Positions 1 through 13,600 of a stretch of DNA of 64,000 bases are shown piece after piece. The position numbers and the translations under genes were made by a program. The notes beneath the pieces were generated by a model. That model was given only the letters and a program-made list of their open reading frames with translations. It searched no databases and was not told the DNA's origin. Source of the stretch: Tetraselmis striata (taxonomy: Eukaryota; Chlorophyta; Chlorodendrophyceae; Chlorodendrales; Chlorodendraceae). Where the stretch lies: contig VCJN01000841.1 of assembly GCA_006384855.1 (NCBI GenBank), forward strand, positions 186,001-250,000. The letters are read 5' to 3'. How positions within the stretch are numbered: position 1 is the stretch's first letter; every line of letters starts with the position of its first letter.

Positions 1-142
1 ATCATCATCACACTGCTTCTGCCCCCTCCTCTCACACCATGGCGCTGTAGCCCCTCCTTTCCATATCTCCCTCCCTGCTGCTGCTGCTGCGGCCACAGAG
101 TTCACTAGTCGGTGCTGCAAAACACCTGATATTGCGCGCCCT
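1..142. other. 3' flank of the GST gene
   Basis: Short stretch with a CTGCTG repeat at 76-91 and no gene. Confidence 0.4.
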
Positions 143-1818
143 TCACGACTCCTGCTCAGCGGCCAGCGCGGCATCGCCCTCCACCAGCGCCTTCTGGAAC
201 GCCGGCCGATCCGTCATAGCCCGCTGCAGGTACGCCGCGACCAGCGCAGCCTGCTCCGCCTGCTGCCGCGTGTAGGGCCCGCCGTCATCGGGGTCGTTCC
301 CGTGCGGCAGCTGCCCGTTGTACTCTTCCTCCAGGAAGCCCATCGTCTTCATGTACAGCAGCGGGTAAGTGAGCGCGATGTCGACCACTGTGAAGCTGTA
401 CCCCATCGCGAAGCTGTATCCGCCGGAGAGGAAGGCGGCCAGGCTGGGCAGCACGCGCTCGCGCCACAGGCGGCAGCCCCACTGGAAGCACTCCGCGATA
501 TGCGGCTGCGACTGATAGCACTCGAGCGACACCTTGCCGTGCGTGAAGAGGAGCTTCAGGGCAACATCCTGCTCAGGGGGCGGGGAGGCAAAACGTCACC
601 TGCGTGCTCAGCTCTGGCCACACCACAGAGGAAGGCTACAGTGGGCTTGCCGTCGCTGGGTGCGGTACAAGCAGGCAGCATGGCTGGGAATCCTGGAAGC
701 CTGAAATACGAAATACTGTCGCCCCGTGCACCAACAACCAATTTTGAAGCGACTAGTTAAAGATCTTAAAAGGATTCACCCCTCGCCCCGCTTTCCCATC
801 TCTCTCTCTCTCTCTGTGTATACATGGGCTGTAGGTAGCTGAATTAAGGGCGCATGGTTAGACTTCTACTGATGATACAACAAAGTACTATTTGGATGTC
901 GTCCTTGATGAGACTGCACGGGGCAGGAGCACGGGTGCCAAATCGTGCGGTTACCGGCACAAGCACTGCAGCTGACAGCAAATGGCACGGATATATGTCA
1001 TGCTAGCCAAGGCGAATTCACATCACATTCCCACTGCTAGTATGGAGCGACGTTCCAACATCCGGAGGTCCACAGTGTAGCCTCGAGCAATTGGGAATTC
1101 AGAACTTGGAAACCCAATTGCTACGCGGGGGCCTGTGCCCTCAGACTGCGTGTACCCCCGTGGAACACACTGGTCTGCACAGTGGCATAAATATTCCAGA
1201 AAATCAATCTAAGTAGCAGGACGACAGTACCCCAGGGCATCACCGCATCCCCACATTGGGCAACACAGCCTCCAATCAGCATCCTCGAGTGTTATGACTG
1301 GATACCGCAGATGGAAAAAAAGCGAGGAGGGAGCAGCCCCCGAGCGATCGTGTGCAACGAATTGGGGATGATGGTGACGGGCGATTTCGCAGAGGGGGAG
1401 GCACGGGAGCACAGCTGCGCGTGGAGTCCCTTGGGGTTTTCACCTCCAGAGTGGTGGTGGCGAAATACAGCAGGCGGTCCGCGCGCGCCTGCTCCTCTGG
1501 AGTGTCGAAGGGATACAGTGCTGGGTGGCACTTCTTGGCAACGTAGACGATGATGGCGGACGCTTCCGAGAGCGAGAGGTCGCCCGCCGCCAGGGCGGGT
1601 ACCTGCCCCAGCGGGTTCAGTGTCGGAAACTCCGGCGGCACGCGCCCCTGCCGCGGGTAGGTCGCCCGGAACTCGAAAGACACGCCCGCTTCGTGCAGTG
1701 CCCACAGCACCTTGAGGCCTCGCGAGGGCCACGGATCGGCGCTTCCCACCGGCACGTCGTACAGGACCATCGGAGGGATCACGGCCTCTGGGACCGCAGG
1801 CCGCGGTGGTGACGACAT
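143..1818 (-). CDS. glutathione S-transferase family protein (2 exons)
   Basis: Modelled exons are 1818-1444 and 568-143, joined in phase 0 by an 875-bp GT-AG intron, giving 266 aa. The N-terminal thioredoxin-fold half shows LNPLGQVPAL (the conserved cis-Pro turn that binds glutathione) followed by LSLSEASAIIVYVAKK, the place of the Ser/Glu-rich glutathione-binding motif. The second exon encodes an all-helical C-terminal domain with FTVVDIALTYPLLY, matching the helix that carries the conserved Asp in GSTs. Family members conjugate glutathione to electrophiles or reduce peroxides, usually in the cytosol. The length is close to the usual 210-260 aa. A second Met 16 codons downstream (MVLYDVP) could be the real start, since it begins directly at the first beta strand. 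The class is not assigned. The intron contains no other supported gene. Confidence 0.85.
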
Positions 1819-2701
1819 GGCTGCAGCCGTGGAACCGCTACGAGTACCAGCGTATCCCGGCGTGCTGCAATCCGTCAAGAACACACGGGCGGCTCTGCCG
1901 ACGAAGCGGCACGGCGCGGCAGCGCAGCACCCAGAGCCGATGACAGTACTGGTAGCTAGCGCCAATTCCCCGTGATGCTTGTGCTGCCTCCGGTGGCCTC
2001 GTGGCGGCAGTAATGGCCAGCGGGGGTAGAGCTCCCGGCAGGAGGCCGATGGTGACACGATACCAGCGTCCTAGCGTAGATTCTGACAGGCAGCCTGGCC
2101 CATGTGTCAGTGGCAAGTGTTACAATCAGTATGCTGAATGGTGTGCACAATTCCCTGGTCGACTGCTCAAGGCACAACTGGGCGCCGATGCATGTTTTTT
2201 TCCCGCCCCCGGGACAGGACTGGCACCAGTGAAACCCTTGCGGCGTCTCTACGACGGCCGCTTAGGCATGTGTTGCGCGTTCGAAATGATGATGATTGTT
2301 TTGATTTGTTAGTACCCGGGTACTACGATATTACTTTCGTCGTCGTCCTGTAGTGTTTTATAGTTAACTCAGCTCCCTGTATTGCACAATTTAATATATA
2401 TATCATAGAAATCCTAACTTACAGAGCATTTATATTTAAGATAGCGACTATATGCGGATCGGCACTGGCGGATAACGACTCGGTGACGATTCTTAGTATA
2501 CCCTGGGGGCATCCCACTTGTGTCAACGGGCATTGTCGCAATGTGCCATCATTCGGGCCTACTGTCAAGACAGCCGTACAGCAATGCACGTGCGCGCATC
2601 TGCGATGCAGCATCAGCACCACCACCACCTTGTTTCCCACCGACCAATCATGTCAGCGTGAGGATCGGAGGGCTGAACGTCCATAGCCCCCTTGCGCGTC
2701 C
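1819..2701. other. intergenic region between divergent GST and ABC transporter genes
   Basis: About 0.9 kb separates the two divergent genes. Apart from the partial R1 repeat at 2193-2270 and a T/A-rich stretch near 2330-2460, I see no gene. Promoters of both neighbours presumably lie here, but no convincing core element was identified. Confidence 0.5.
2193..2270 (+). repeat. R1 interspersed repeat, truncated copy
   Basis: Begins with a T-run and CCCCCGGGACAGGACTGGCA, then runs through a CTCTACGACGGCCGCTTAGG block before diverging after 2266. The same order of blocks occurs at 18650-18822 (+), 26106-26205 (-) and 33471-33650 (-). This copy lacks the 3' half. Confidence 0.7.
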
Positions 2702-5700
2702 ATGGTCGAAGCCATGCTCCCGCGTATCGCGCCCGTCAGCGCGTCGCCCGCCCGCTCGGCGCGGGCGGCCTGCCGGCGGGCGCCGCGCGGGTGCTGCCCC
2801 TCAGCATTATTGCGACCAAATAATCGCACGGTACAGGTACTCGCTCCGTCGGCCGCCCGCACAGCTCACCCGCGACAGCCGCGACCGCGGCGCGTCCGTG
2901 CGTCCGCCTCGACCGCCGTGGAGGCTCAGCCTTCGGACGAGGTCCGGGATCAGGGGTGGGGTCCGGTTGGGGTGTGGCGGCGGCACCGCGCTTGGTGGCG
3001 AGAGGTGCTGGACGACGATGAGGCGGATGAAGATGCCGCGGCGGCGCGGACCAAGCGCGACGAGGCAGCCACCGTGCTGCTGAAGATATGGCACCTGGTG
3101 CAGCCGGACCGAGGGCTGCTGTTCGGCGCCTTTGGACTGCTGGTGCGTGCGCGCCGCGGGCCCCGCTGCCCCGCTCCCGTGTGGGGTGCTGCCTCGGGGC
3201 GCACATCATCAGCATCGTCACCGTCGGTGGTCTTTCAAAGTAATAGTCGCAACGAGTAAAGCGAGCCGACGTTTACCCCCCCCCCCCCCCCAAAAAAAAA
3301 AAATCACTCCATGCTTCCCACCCACAAGACTGTCCGCCTGTGCGCGCGCCCCTGTCCTGCCTACAGAGAACCGCGCAAGCAGTCCAAGCATCCACGTGCT
3401 GCATTTCCGGTTTACATATATACGCAGTGCCCGCCCTCCCCCCCCCCCCTTTGCAATTCGCACCGTCCAGCATCCCGCTTTATTGCTACCACTTCGTATT
3501 CTTTTTATACGTTACGCCTTTTGTTGTGTACCTTCTATTGCCTCACTGAGGTCAGTAGAGGAACCAACAGCAAGGGAAGCATGCAGTGGGGGCTTCTCCA
3601 CCTATTTGTGCTCTTCTGGCGCGTCATACGTGCAGGTGTGTGAGAGAGAGAGAGCTAGAGAGAGAGAGAGAGAGTGCGTGCGCGTGTGTGTGCCGCGGGG
3701 GAGGGGGGGGGGGGGGGGGGGGGGGGGCTTGCCATGCAGCCCGGGCGTGCTGACTGCCGGTCCATCGCGCACACTCACACCCCACAGACGCTCGCCGCAT
3801 TGGTGGAGCTTGGCATCCCGCACTTCGTGGCCAAGTCCATCTTTGCCGCGACGAAGGACATCTCCTCCGAGCGCTTCCAGTACTATATCACCATGCTCCT
3901 GGTGCGGACTGAGCGCCACCCCCCCCCCCCCCCCCTCCATTCTCACACCCAACAGTCTCCTTCAGCGCCCTCACAGCCGATGCCGGGAGGCGCTGCGCCG
4001 CCATCTGCCGCCTGAGTCGCGGCCCCGCTTGCCGCAGGCCTGCTGTACCGGCTACGCGGTCTTCGCGGGCTTGCGCGGCGTCTGCTTCGCGTTCCTCAAC
4101 ATGCGCCTGGTGCAACGCATGAGGTGGGCTGCTCATGCGTGAGCGAAATGGCCACCCGCGTCTTGCCACGTCCTGCATGTCGGGTTGTAAGCGCGCCCGC
4201 TCCCGCCCCTCGGCGCGCAGGGCGGAGGTGTTCCGCAGCATCATCCGGCGCGAGCTGGAGTTTTTCGATGAGGAGGAGGTCGGCACGCTCACAAGCCGGC
4301 TGGGCGCGGACTGCCAGTCGATCGCACGCCTTATTGGCTTCCACATCAACGTGATGCTGCGCAACTTCATGCAGTGCATCGGTGCCCCCCCCCCTCGCCC
4401 CTCTACGCGCCCCACAGAAACCGCCACATGCCCTAGCGCTACTCTGTCTGCCTGCATCCCAGGCGCTTGCAGCCCGGTCCCATCAGTGCATTGTCGCCTG
4501 CAGCGCATTGATGCGGCGGAGCCCCTGCGATGCCCTGCCCACACCTTTAGACACTCCATGGCCCTATCCCTAGCCCTGCATGCCAGCCTCTGTCCCGGTC
4601 ACCAGCGAATTGTAGCACCGCTCGTGCTGTTTCTTTCTCCCCATCTATCGTGAATTCACGCGCGAACAAGCTTTAACAGGGCTGAACCACTAATCCTCCC
4701 CCCTCCTCCTTCCTTCTACGGTGCCTTTCCGCGGTAGGCGGCGGCATCTACCTGTTCGTGATGTCGCCCCCGCTGGCATTCGCGTGCGGCGCCGTGACGG
4801 CGCTGCTGTGGGTCGTGACGCTCTGGTACTCAGACTTGTCGCGGCAGCTGACGCGTGTGGGGCAGGACGCGCTGGCGGACAGCACGCAGGTAGCAACCCC
4901 CCCCCCCCCCCCCCCCCCCCCTTCAGCCCCATCCTTCTCTGTCTCATACTCGCTGGCCAATCCACTCCGATTGGCATTCATGGCAGCAAGCAACCCCCTA
5001 CCCGCACCATTTAACTGGGTCACCTGGCTGCAATAATGATGGACCGGTTTGCAACACCGAGCCGGGTATTATGAACTATATTCATGGCAATACATCACCA
5101 GATGCAAATGACCTTCTTGACGAAAGAAGGGGCCAGAAACAATAAAATGTAGCGAATCCGATGCTTGGTATTACGGCAATGTCCTTGCTGCAACTAATGA
5201 CGTAAAACTTGTCCGTCCCCGCTCTCGCTCCCTCTCAATGCCCCCCTCTCTCCCGGGCCCCCACCCTCACCCACCTCCCCCTCTTGTATCACCTGCCGCA
5301 CCGGCACGCGCAGGTAGCGGAGGAAGTCTTCACGCTGGCGCGGACGGTGCGCACGTTTGGGACGGAGGAGCAGGAGGTGGCGCGCTACAAGAGCTCTCTG
5401 CAGCGCATCATCGCCATCGCCACGCGCTACTGCCTCGCGTACGCCATGTTCCTCACCTCCTCCAGCTTCCTGTTCAACGCCACCAAGGTGAGAGCCTGGC
5501 GTTGCGCATGGGGCGCATGCGGAATCCCTGGGGGTGCGGCCACCGCAGCGCCGCATAGAGTGCAGGCTGTGGGGCCATCATCGAGGCAGGAGCTCTGTGT
5601 AATGACAGCGTGCGCGGTGCTGCCAGGCAATGTTTGTAGCTGTGCTTCTCGGTGCCTATGCCAATCTGCATCCCCGCACGCCCACATAATGGTGGTGATG

Positions 5701-8700
5701 TCAGCACTGGTGGAGGTGTCCATCGTGATCATAATGGCGATGCCGCTGATTGTTTTGGGTTTGGATGCGGATGTGCACGTCTATGATGAGGGAAACCCCG
5801 ATGCTGAGCGCCATTCTCACGATAGATGGCGACGGCGGTGAGGATTGGGATGTGTGCATGTGCATGTGGACGCCGGTGGTGATGTCTGTACGGGTGGCAG
5901 CGTCGCCGCTTTTGACGGCCATGGCGATGTTCATAGTGATTTGGGGGCGAATGTCACCATGTGTGGTGACGGCAAGAGACGCTGAAATGTCTGTCCATGT
6001 TCGCTGGCGAAATCAAAGGCGATGAGGATGTGTGCATGTGCGTGGGCGTGGGTGTGGGTGTGGGTGTGGGTTTGCATGTGGGATGGCGGAGGTGGTATTG
6101 GTGTAGCAGTTTGGATACAGGTCCAGGCACGGTGAACTGAGGCTCTTGATGGTGCCAGCAGTGCCCATGGGGCTGTGGATGTGGATGTGGGTGCTGGGCC
6201 TTTCCCAGGGTGATGTCGCTCAGGGTCTATGCCCCGCCCTCCCCCCCCCCCCCCCCCCCCCCCGCCCCTTCCCCTCGCTCCTCGCTGGCTTAGGTGGTCA
6301 CGCTGGCATGCGGCGGCATAGCGGCCCTGAAGGGTGTCATTACGCCCGAGCAGCTGACAGCGTTCATCCTGTACGTCGAGTTTGTGACGACCGCGTCCAT
6401 TGCGGTGTGCGAGCAGTACGCGTCCGTCATGGAGGTGCCCCCCGCCCCTTTCTTCCCTCTCTGCTCCATCGTCCTTGTGATTACACTATTTGATGTTGGC
6501 CCTCTGGTGTGTCTGAGGCTGTTCCTGAGCCGGCCGTTGTATGTGCTGCCGTCCTTCCCTCACAGGCGGTGGGGTCCACGCAGAAGGTGGTGGAGCTGAT
6601 GGAGACGCCCGGCGCGGCGCAGCTGGCGGCAGGCAAGCAGCCGGCGAGCTGCGCGGGGCTGCTGGAGCTGCGCGGCGTGGGGTACCGCTACCCCACGCGC
6701 CCCGACCCGCCCGCGCTGCAGGGCATCAACCTCACGATACGCCCGGGGCAGCTGACCGCCATCGTGGGGCTCAGCGGCAGCGGGAAGAGCACGCTCATGG
6801 CGCTGCTGCAGCGCCTGTACGACCCCTGCGAGGGCGAGCTGCTTCTGGACGGCGAGCCGCTGAGCGCGCTGGATGCTGGCTGGTACCGCCGCCAGATCGG
6901 CGTTGTCAGCCAGGAACCAAAGCTCTTTCCACCACCATCGCCGCCAACATCGGCTACGGAGTCGACGGTCCGCCCCTGCCCCAATGCATCCTCGCAACAC
7001 GGCTCACCATATCCTGAGCAATGAGTGACAAATCCGGCTCAAACAGTGTTAACGCCGCGGTATCACATTTCGGTGGGACTCAATATATGAAAAGTGATGA
7101 ATCCATCTCCAAAGTGCAATTTCTGTTGGTTTCCTCACTTTTGCCGCTGATTGATTCCAAAGATGCTAATTTTGTCTGGAAACCGACCATTGTTGATTTC
7201 CATCCAGTCGATACCTTGTTCAGAAGGGGGTGGCATTGTCTGGAGAACAATTGTCACGTTTTGTTTCATTTGTTGGCGAATATATATCGGAAGTGAGTGA
7301 AAACTCCGGCTGAGACAATTCTTATGTTTTATTTTCTGTCATATTTTGGACTGACTTGGACTACTATTAGAAAGCGAGATGTCTGCCCGCCCCCTCAAAA
7401 GGGCTGTGTAGTATCTCCCCTCCATTTGTCGGCTGTTTTTACGCTGCTCCCGCCTCCGCCATCAGCGACCCGCGAGGAGCTCGTGGCCGCGGCGCGCCTG
7501 TCCAACGCCGACGAGTTCATCACCCAGCTGCCGGAGGGCTACGACACGCGTGTGACGAGCAACATGCTCAGCGGCGGCCAGAAGCAGCGCATCGTGATCG
7601 CGCGTGCGCTGGTGCGAGACCCGGCCTTGCTGCTGCTGGACGAGGCCACCAGCGCGCTGGACGCGGAGAGCGAGACGCTGGTGCAGGCCACACTGGATGG
7701 CATCATGGAGGTTCGCCCCCTTCCCCTCCCCCAAACAAAAGAGCTTTGACGACTCGGAAACCTGTCCACATTTCATTCACCAGAACCCCCTCCCTCCCTC
7801 TCCCACACACACATGCAACGTATATACATAAAAATGCAGGAAGTTTTCGCTGTGTACCAATGTTGGGATGCGGCAATGCCCTCTCCCTTCCTTGCCTTCC
7901 TCCCTCTCTCTTTCCAACTCTGGACGTCTCTCGAGGCCCAACACCACAAAGCCTTTTTGGGGGCCGGCTATGCTTGTGCGCGTTATCGATAGTATGGCGA
8001 CCTGTAAATCCCCTCACCCTTCTCCTCTGGCCTGGTATGTGATGTCTTTCCTACATGGCCACCTGTCCCACCTACACACACCAAACACGCCCATTCTGTC
8101 GTTTTGCTGTATATGTGAGAAAGAGAGGGGGAAGGAGACACAACGAGGCGCGCGCTCCCTGCCGCGTCGCTCGGAACCTCTCCACAATTGCACGGTGGGG
8201 TGCATCATCACATATACTACACCACACTGTTTCCAACCACACTGTTTGTGACCTCTCTCCTCGCCGCACTGCTCGCAGGAGTCCCAGGGCAGCAAGGCCG
8301 TGGTGGTCATCGCGCACCGCCTGTCCACGGTCCGCAACGCGCAGCAGATCGTCGTAATGAACAAGGGGCAGATCGCCGAGGTGAGGCCGCCCTCTATTGG
8401 TGCCCGGGGGGGGAGGAGGGGGAGACTGGCAGCGTGAACTGGGGTGCCTTGCCGATGTTTCCCAATGTGGGGATATTCGACGTGAGTTTCCCGTCCTCAT
8501 GGCCTGATAGCTCGTGGCACCCTGTGGACCCTTGTGGTTATTCGCATGACCAACATTTGCCCCGACACAATGCGCATGTCAAGCCGCGTCAGATCCCACA
8601 TGTTGCACTAGTTCAAGGGCTATTACTCAGCACTTCGTCTTCCTCTTCCTCTTCCTTCCCGGGTTGGGATTTGGATGCGTGTTGGTGCATATTGACATGG

Positions 8701-9301
8701 CTATTTAATATGAGCCATTGGCTTGGAATGGTGAAAAGGCGGGGGGGGGGGGGGGGGGGGGGGGGACTGGGTGGGTGGAATTGGCGACGTGAGCGCGGCC
8801 TGACCCGGGCACTGACGCGGTAGTGGATGGCGTGGCTCGGCGGCGCAGATTGGCGACCACGAGACACTGCTGATGCGGCGGGGCATCTACTGGGAGCTGG
8901 TTCAGCGGCAAGAGGGGGGGCTGGACATGGCCGAGAGGACGGTCGACGACGAAGACGGAGGTGCGGCGGTGCTGGGCATGGCATGGCCGCAGGACTGGTT
9001 GGGGCGGGGCAAGATGGGTGGGCCCGGCGATTGGCTGTCTGAGCCCTGAATGGCTGCTGCCGCACCTGGTGTCTTGCCGGCAGGTTTGGAAGTCATGGGC
9101 TTCCAGATCAAGCCGGTCTCGAGTGCCTTCGTGAAGTTTGGCAGCACGCTGATGGACGCCGCATCGCGGCGGACCAACCCGGAGAACAGTGACAACAACG
9201 AGTCCAAGGTTTCCGAGAGCTGGCACTCGGACAAGAAGCCCAGGGGCAGGAAGGACAGCCGAAAGGGGCCGGCAGTCAAGAAGGACAAGCCGCCCTGCTG
9301 A
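2702..9301 (+). CDS. ABCB-type half-size ABC transporter, probably plastid-targeted (12 exons)
   Basis: Exons: 2702-3142, 3788-3901, 4038-4123, 4221-4381, 4738-4889, 5314-5487, 6294-6434, 6566-6967, 7466-7710, 8279-8380, 8849-8960, 9084-9301; all other junctions agree in phase, giving about 782 aa. The N-terminus is Arg/Ala/Ser-rich and acid-poor up to VRASAST, like a chloroplast transit peptide. A single membrane domain (about residues 130-470) is followed by one nucleotide-binding domain: Walker [10 protein letters not shown] near residue 491, Q-loop VVSQEP, signature LSGGQKQR near 592, Walker [13 protein letters not shown] and H-loop VIAHRLST. This is the TAP/ABCB half-transporter layout, which acts as a dimer; the substrate cannot be read from sequence. 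In exon 8 one base is missing after KLF (near 6929): the expected [11 protein letters not shown] continues in the next frame, and the 402-bp exon should be 403. The C-terminal tail is Lys-rich. Confidence 0.9.
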
Positions 9302-10679
9302 GCCCGCCCCGCATGGCGCTCCACGGGCAGGGGGTTCTGCGTATTGGCCGTCCCCCACCTGCCAAGCATGCCAAGCACCATCGAAACACCATGCCGGCCC
9401 TGTTTGCCACTGTGAGTGTTTGGCAGCCACCCGCTGCATGCCACACCTCAGGCTGCGCCAATGTCGGGCGAGTGTCCCCTGATGGGCTTGGTGCAAAATC
9501 GTCCTTTGTGATTTCCGTGAGCATTCCGGCAACAAATGCTGCGAACATTGCTGTGAAGGTTGGTAGCTAGTGTAAATCATATCGCGCTTAATACTCCGCG
9601 GAATTCCCTGCCTCTGCTGGGCGTTGGCCTTGTGCACGTGGGCGGTAAGGCACACATCAAACGGCATGTGCAATATCGGGCACACTTCCATGATTTGTGT
9701 GGACCGTAGTAATGCTCATCATGCTGCTGATTCACCGGTCCACACAAAATTCACCGTGTCCACTCGCCTGCCACTATGTGCCAAGTGCTATGCACCGCAC
9801 CGCGGAACGCCGCGTGCGACCGTACCGGTAAGCCGGCTCCATGACATCACAAAGTAAAATGCTACCATGCACCTTTTCCGATGCTGTTCCTCCTGTTGTA
9901 TTCCGTATGCCACTTTCCGTCCTGGCCGTGCGCAACTTGGCCCATGGACGACAGCCCAACCTTCGGCCGCCATGCCCTGGCGCGTGCCTACACTTTATGG
10001 CGCTAGTTGCTAGTCGTCTCTAGGCGCGGTGGCTGGCTGCTGCGGTACTGCTGCCCTTCGCTGCACTGTCCTCCTCTTGTTAAGCACTTGCTCGTTAACT
10101 GATACCTGTATGGTCCCTTTAAGAGTGTAGATACGAAAATTGGCGCGTTTAAGATAGTTGTGGCTCGCTGTCAGTAATCACGGCGCGACCCCAGCATCGA
10201 TTGCGACTTGTATCTATTGCTACGCGCCTTTTCGAACCGTCACCATGTAATCCTACTACATGTAATCCTACTACAGGTTCTGGTGTGAAGTACAAAAAGG
10301 ACAGTAACAAATCCACCGCTAAAAGCAGTTCTAAAAGATAAACACAAGCCGCTTAAAAGCGGCCCGCATCCCGCACGAGGCGGGATAGATTAGTGACGCG
10401 CGCCCGGTTGAGAGTCCGGGCCACACGAGCGCGTGTGAGCGGTGGCGATCCACGCACGCGCTATGCAGCTTCGGCAACGGGATGGCAGACGAATCTGCGC
10501 CGTCTGATGAGGCGGCGAGCACGCTCTCGAGCCGCCACCAAGCTCAGGACCCCGAGGAAATCTCTTGCGAGTAAGGCCTCCTGATTAGCCCGGGTAGTGG
10601 TGCACCGAGTGCCTCGCGACGAGAGGGCACCCCGATCCGCGGCCAAGCATGCGACAGCGCGCACCGTGCGCCGCACCCC
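9302..10679. other. intergenic, no gene seen
   Basis: No coding signal was supported. A 16-bp unit containing CATGTAATCCTACTA is duplicated in tandem near 10244-10275, and a short stem of the type AAGCCGCTTAAAAGCGGC lies at 10346-10365. Probably holds the 3' UTR of the ABC gene and transposon-flanking DNA. Confidence 0.45.
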
Positions 10680-13600
10680 CTAGCCCACCTCACCCACAGT
10701 GGCGAAGACCATGCCCGTATACTCCGACATGTCGAGGATGTCTCGAAGAGGGCCCTTGTGTCTTGGCTCCGTGTTGTGCCACGCCGCATCCCGCATTGCC
10801 AGCCCCCGTTGTATGTCGCCATGCAGGGAGCGCTCAAACCGATCCACAGCCGTGGCCCGGGGCACCGTAGTGTACTCGACACCGTATTGCGTAGTCTTGA
10901 ACTCCAGCAATGTGGACTTCAAGCTCTGGGGATCATAGCTCCCGGTCACGACGTTGAACGCCGGGAGGGAGAGCTCTGCGTCCGGCACCATGTCCTTGAG
11001 TTCATCCATGGGTACGGTGTTGCCGAGAGGCACTGCTAGGTGGAACAAGTCGTCATCCATCTCCAGGCGTACAACAATATCCATGTCGTGAACACTGTGA
11101 TCGCGAAAGGTGTCTACGATAGCGTCGACGTGCAGTACACGCCAGTGAGCGTCTCCATGTGCCGGGAGGTTAATGAGCGCGTCGTCGCCCTAGAGGTCGA
11201 CAGTGACAAGTTGCACTCTATCGAGGGCAGAATGATCTAGCTCCCAACCACCGGGGCCATATATGCATGAGCTAGGCAGAAAGAAGTACCCGGCAGCGAC
11301 CTCCCTTAGCTCATGCAGAGTCGAGGATGGCCACCGCCCACATGCCCGGCCCCGCGTCGTCCAGCTGGCCAAACAAGGTCCGCTCCCTCCATGTGACAAG
11401 GAGAGCGCCCACCTCATTCTGAAGTAGCCGAAAGTTATTGGTCTGGTCTAGAAATGCCGTCAGCTCCTTTTGCGAGCCCGACGCAGCCTCCGCCTCCCGC
11501 TCCAACACACGGGCATCCGTGTCGCTAAGGTGGCTGCCGTCGCATGCTCGCATTCCCGCGTGGGGCGCTGTCACCAACTCAATGGGCGGCCCATGTATGG
11601 TGGCCAGCAATAGCCGGCCCCATGGTGGGCCCACGCCTCGCGCACCGCCGTGGCGTAGCTGGCCGACCCATGAGCATCGTTGAGGAAGTGGTCGTACCGG
11701 CGGGCGGAAGAAGTTGCGTTGACGCTGCCTCTGCCAAGGACGGACTCAAGCTGTGGGTCAAAGAAACCAAGGGTGGGGGTGTTGGTGTCGGCGTTCTTAG
11801 TGAGGAGCCTCGGGAGGATGTCATTCATGCAGCCGATGAAGGCGGCATCACGAACGGTAGCCATGCGGCGGATGCCAACGCCCTTCAACCAAGTGGGGAG
11901 ATGAAGCTTGCTGCGCGCCCTGGCCACTTCTTCCTCGCTAGAAGTAAGTGCTTCTGCTGCCGTGGGGTCAGGGCCGTGCAAAAGCTCCGCCAGGAAATCG
12001 GTGACCACCGGATTGGTGTCGGTGCCGTACGTGGAGGGATCAAAAGAGACCCCTGGAACCCGCTCGACCGCCGTGAGGACGGTGGCATCCACCATCTCCG
12101 CGAAGGCCTCCACCTCGGACGGGAGACAGGTGCGGAGCCGATACCCCGCCATGTGGTGCATGAGCAGGGCCCATGCGTGGTGATGCATTGCGTGGGTGTG
12201 CCGACGGATGGGCTTGCTCTGGCGGCCGGCGTCCGCCTCCTCTTGTAGCTCCTCCGCCTTGCCGCGCATGCAGGCATGCACATACCTTGGCGATCCGAGC
12301 TGCACGTTCAGGACCGGGATACCGTGCGTGGTGGCCGATCCAGCTCGGGCTACTCGATGTTGGCCGGAGCCTCACGCCGCGCAGCCTCCATGTCCGCGAT
12401 GTACGCATTCATCTTGTCGAAGCGCACCTCAAGCCTCGCGGATGCCTTGATGGACGTGCGGAAGGCGTGAAGGGCCGGCCAAGCGTGATCTAGGAGGCCC
12501 ACCAAAATATCCATCGTCGGCGTTGAAGCCCGCCGCCCCGTCTAGGACCTCCCACGTATTGTCGCGTCTCCGGGTGAATCGCAACGCATAAGGAAGTCGT
12601 GGCCAACGGCGCGCCTTGTTGCACTCCGTCCTCCGACCGCAGAGGGGCGGACCGATCGTCCACGACGAGAAACGAATCCGTGGAGAGGGAGGCTAGAGCG
12701 GATGGATGACATGGTGTAGAGGAGAGCAATCGATATGGCGTTGGATGATGGTGCGGCGCTATGCCCGTTGTAAGCGTTGCGATGGTCGGTGTAGACGCTG
12801 ACGGCATGTGGGCCAAGCTTCTCGGAGATGAGGCGGACGTCGTGGATGAGCATAGAGTCCCATGCGGAAACGCCGACGCCGAACTGAGACGGCGCAAGCA
12901 CTGACACATACGTCTCGTTCATGTTATCCGTCCACCACCGCCCGCTCCGCTGTGCGCCGCTCCGCCTGCCCGGCCGAGTGCCACACGCCGCATGTCCGGG
13001 GCCCCGCCCTCTCCTAGCTTCTTGACAGGGGCCACAAGCCTAGCAGAGGCAAAGAGCCGCTAGAACCACCCGGGCATGCGACCTTGTGGGTACATTGAGG
13101 CGACTTCCGACATGGCGCGGACCGCCGCATGCAATGCCCCGACGCCGCATGCAATGCCCCGACGCCGGGACGTATTCGCCCACCAAGCAGCGGAGATACT
13201 CGCTGCGCATGCATGCGGGCCCCACCGCCACGTGTTGCTTGAGTTTTTGGTACGGCACGCGCATGTCCACCGCCATAGCGGCCTCGTCGACCGGAATATC
13301 ATATGCGGCGTCTGGGATAGGGTGGCCACGGGACGGGTGCTTGTCGCGCAGCGGATGGGCGAGGATAGCATGATCGGATAGGTCGGCCATACCGCCCTTA
13401 GAAGACAGCCGGCCCGCCGCTCGGGAGAGCTCTCCGTCCTCCTCTAACGCCACCACGGTGTCCGCGATGCCCACGAGCGGCCGCAAATAAAGAGGCCAGC
13501 AACGTCCGTTCGTCGACGCTGACGGGCATGTCCGGCATAGAGCGCCTCGATGCTGGTGTCGTCCCATGAGCGGACGAGTTCGGGCATGCGCCGCTCGGCG

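Noticed and set aside
7021..7296. 91-codon open stretch beginning [11 protein letters not shown] between the ABC NBD halves
   Set aside because: It lies entirely within intron 8, whose GT-AG ends and phase fit the flanking exons; it shows no family motif.
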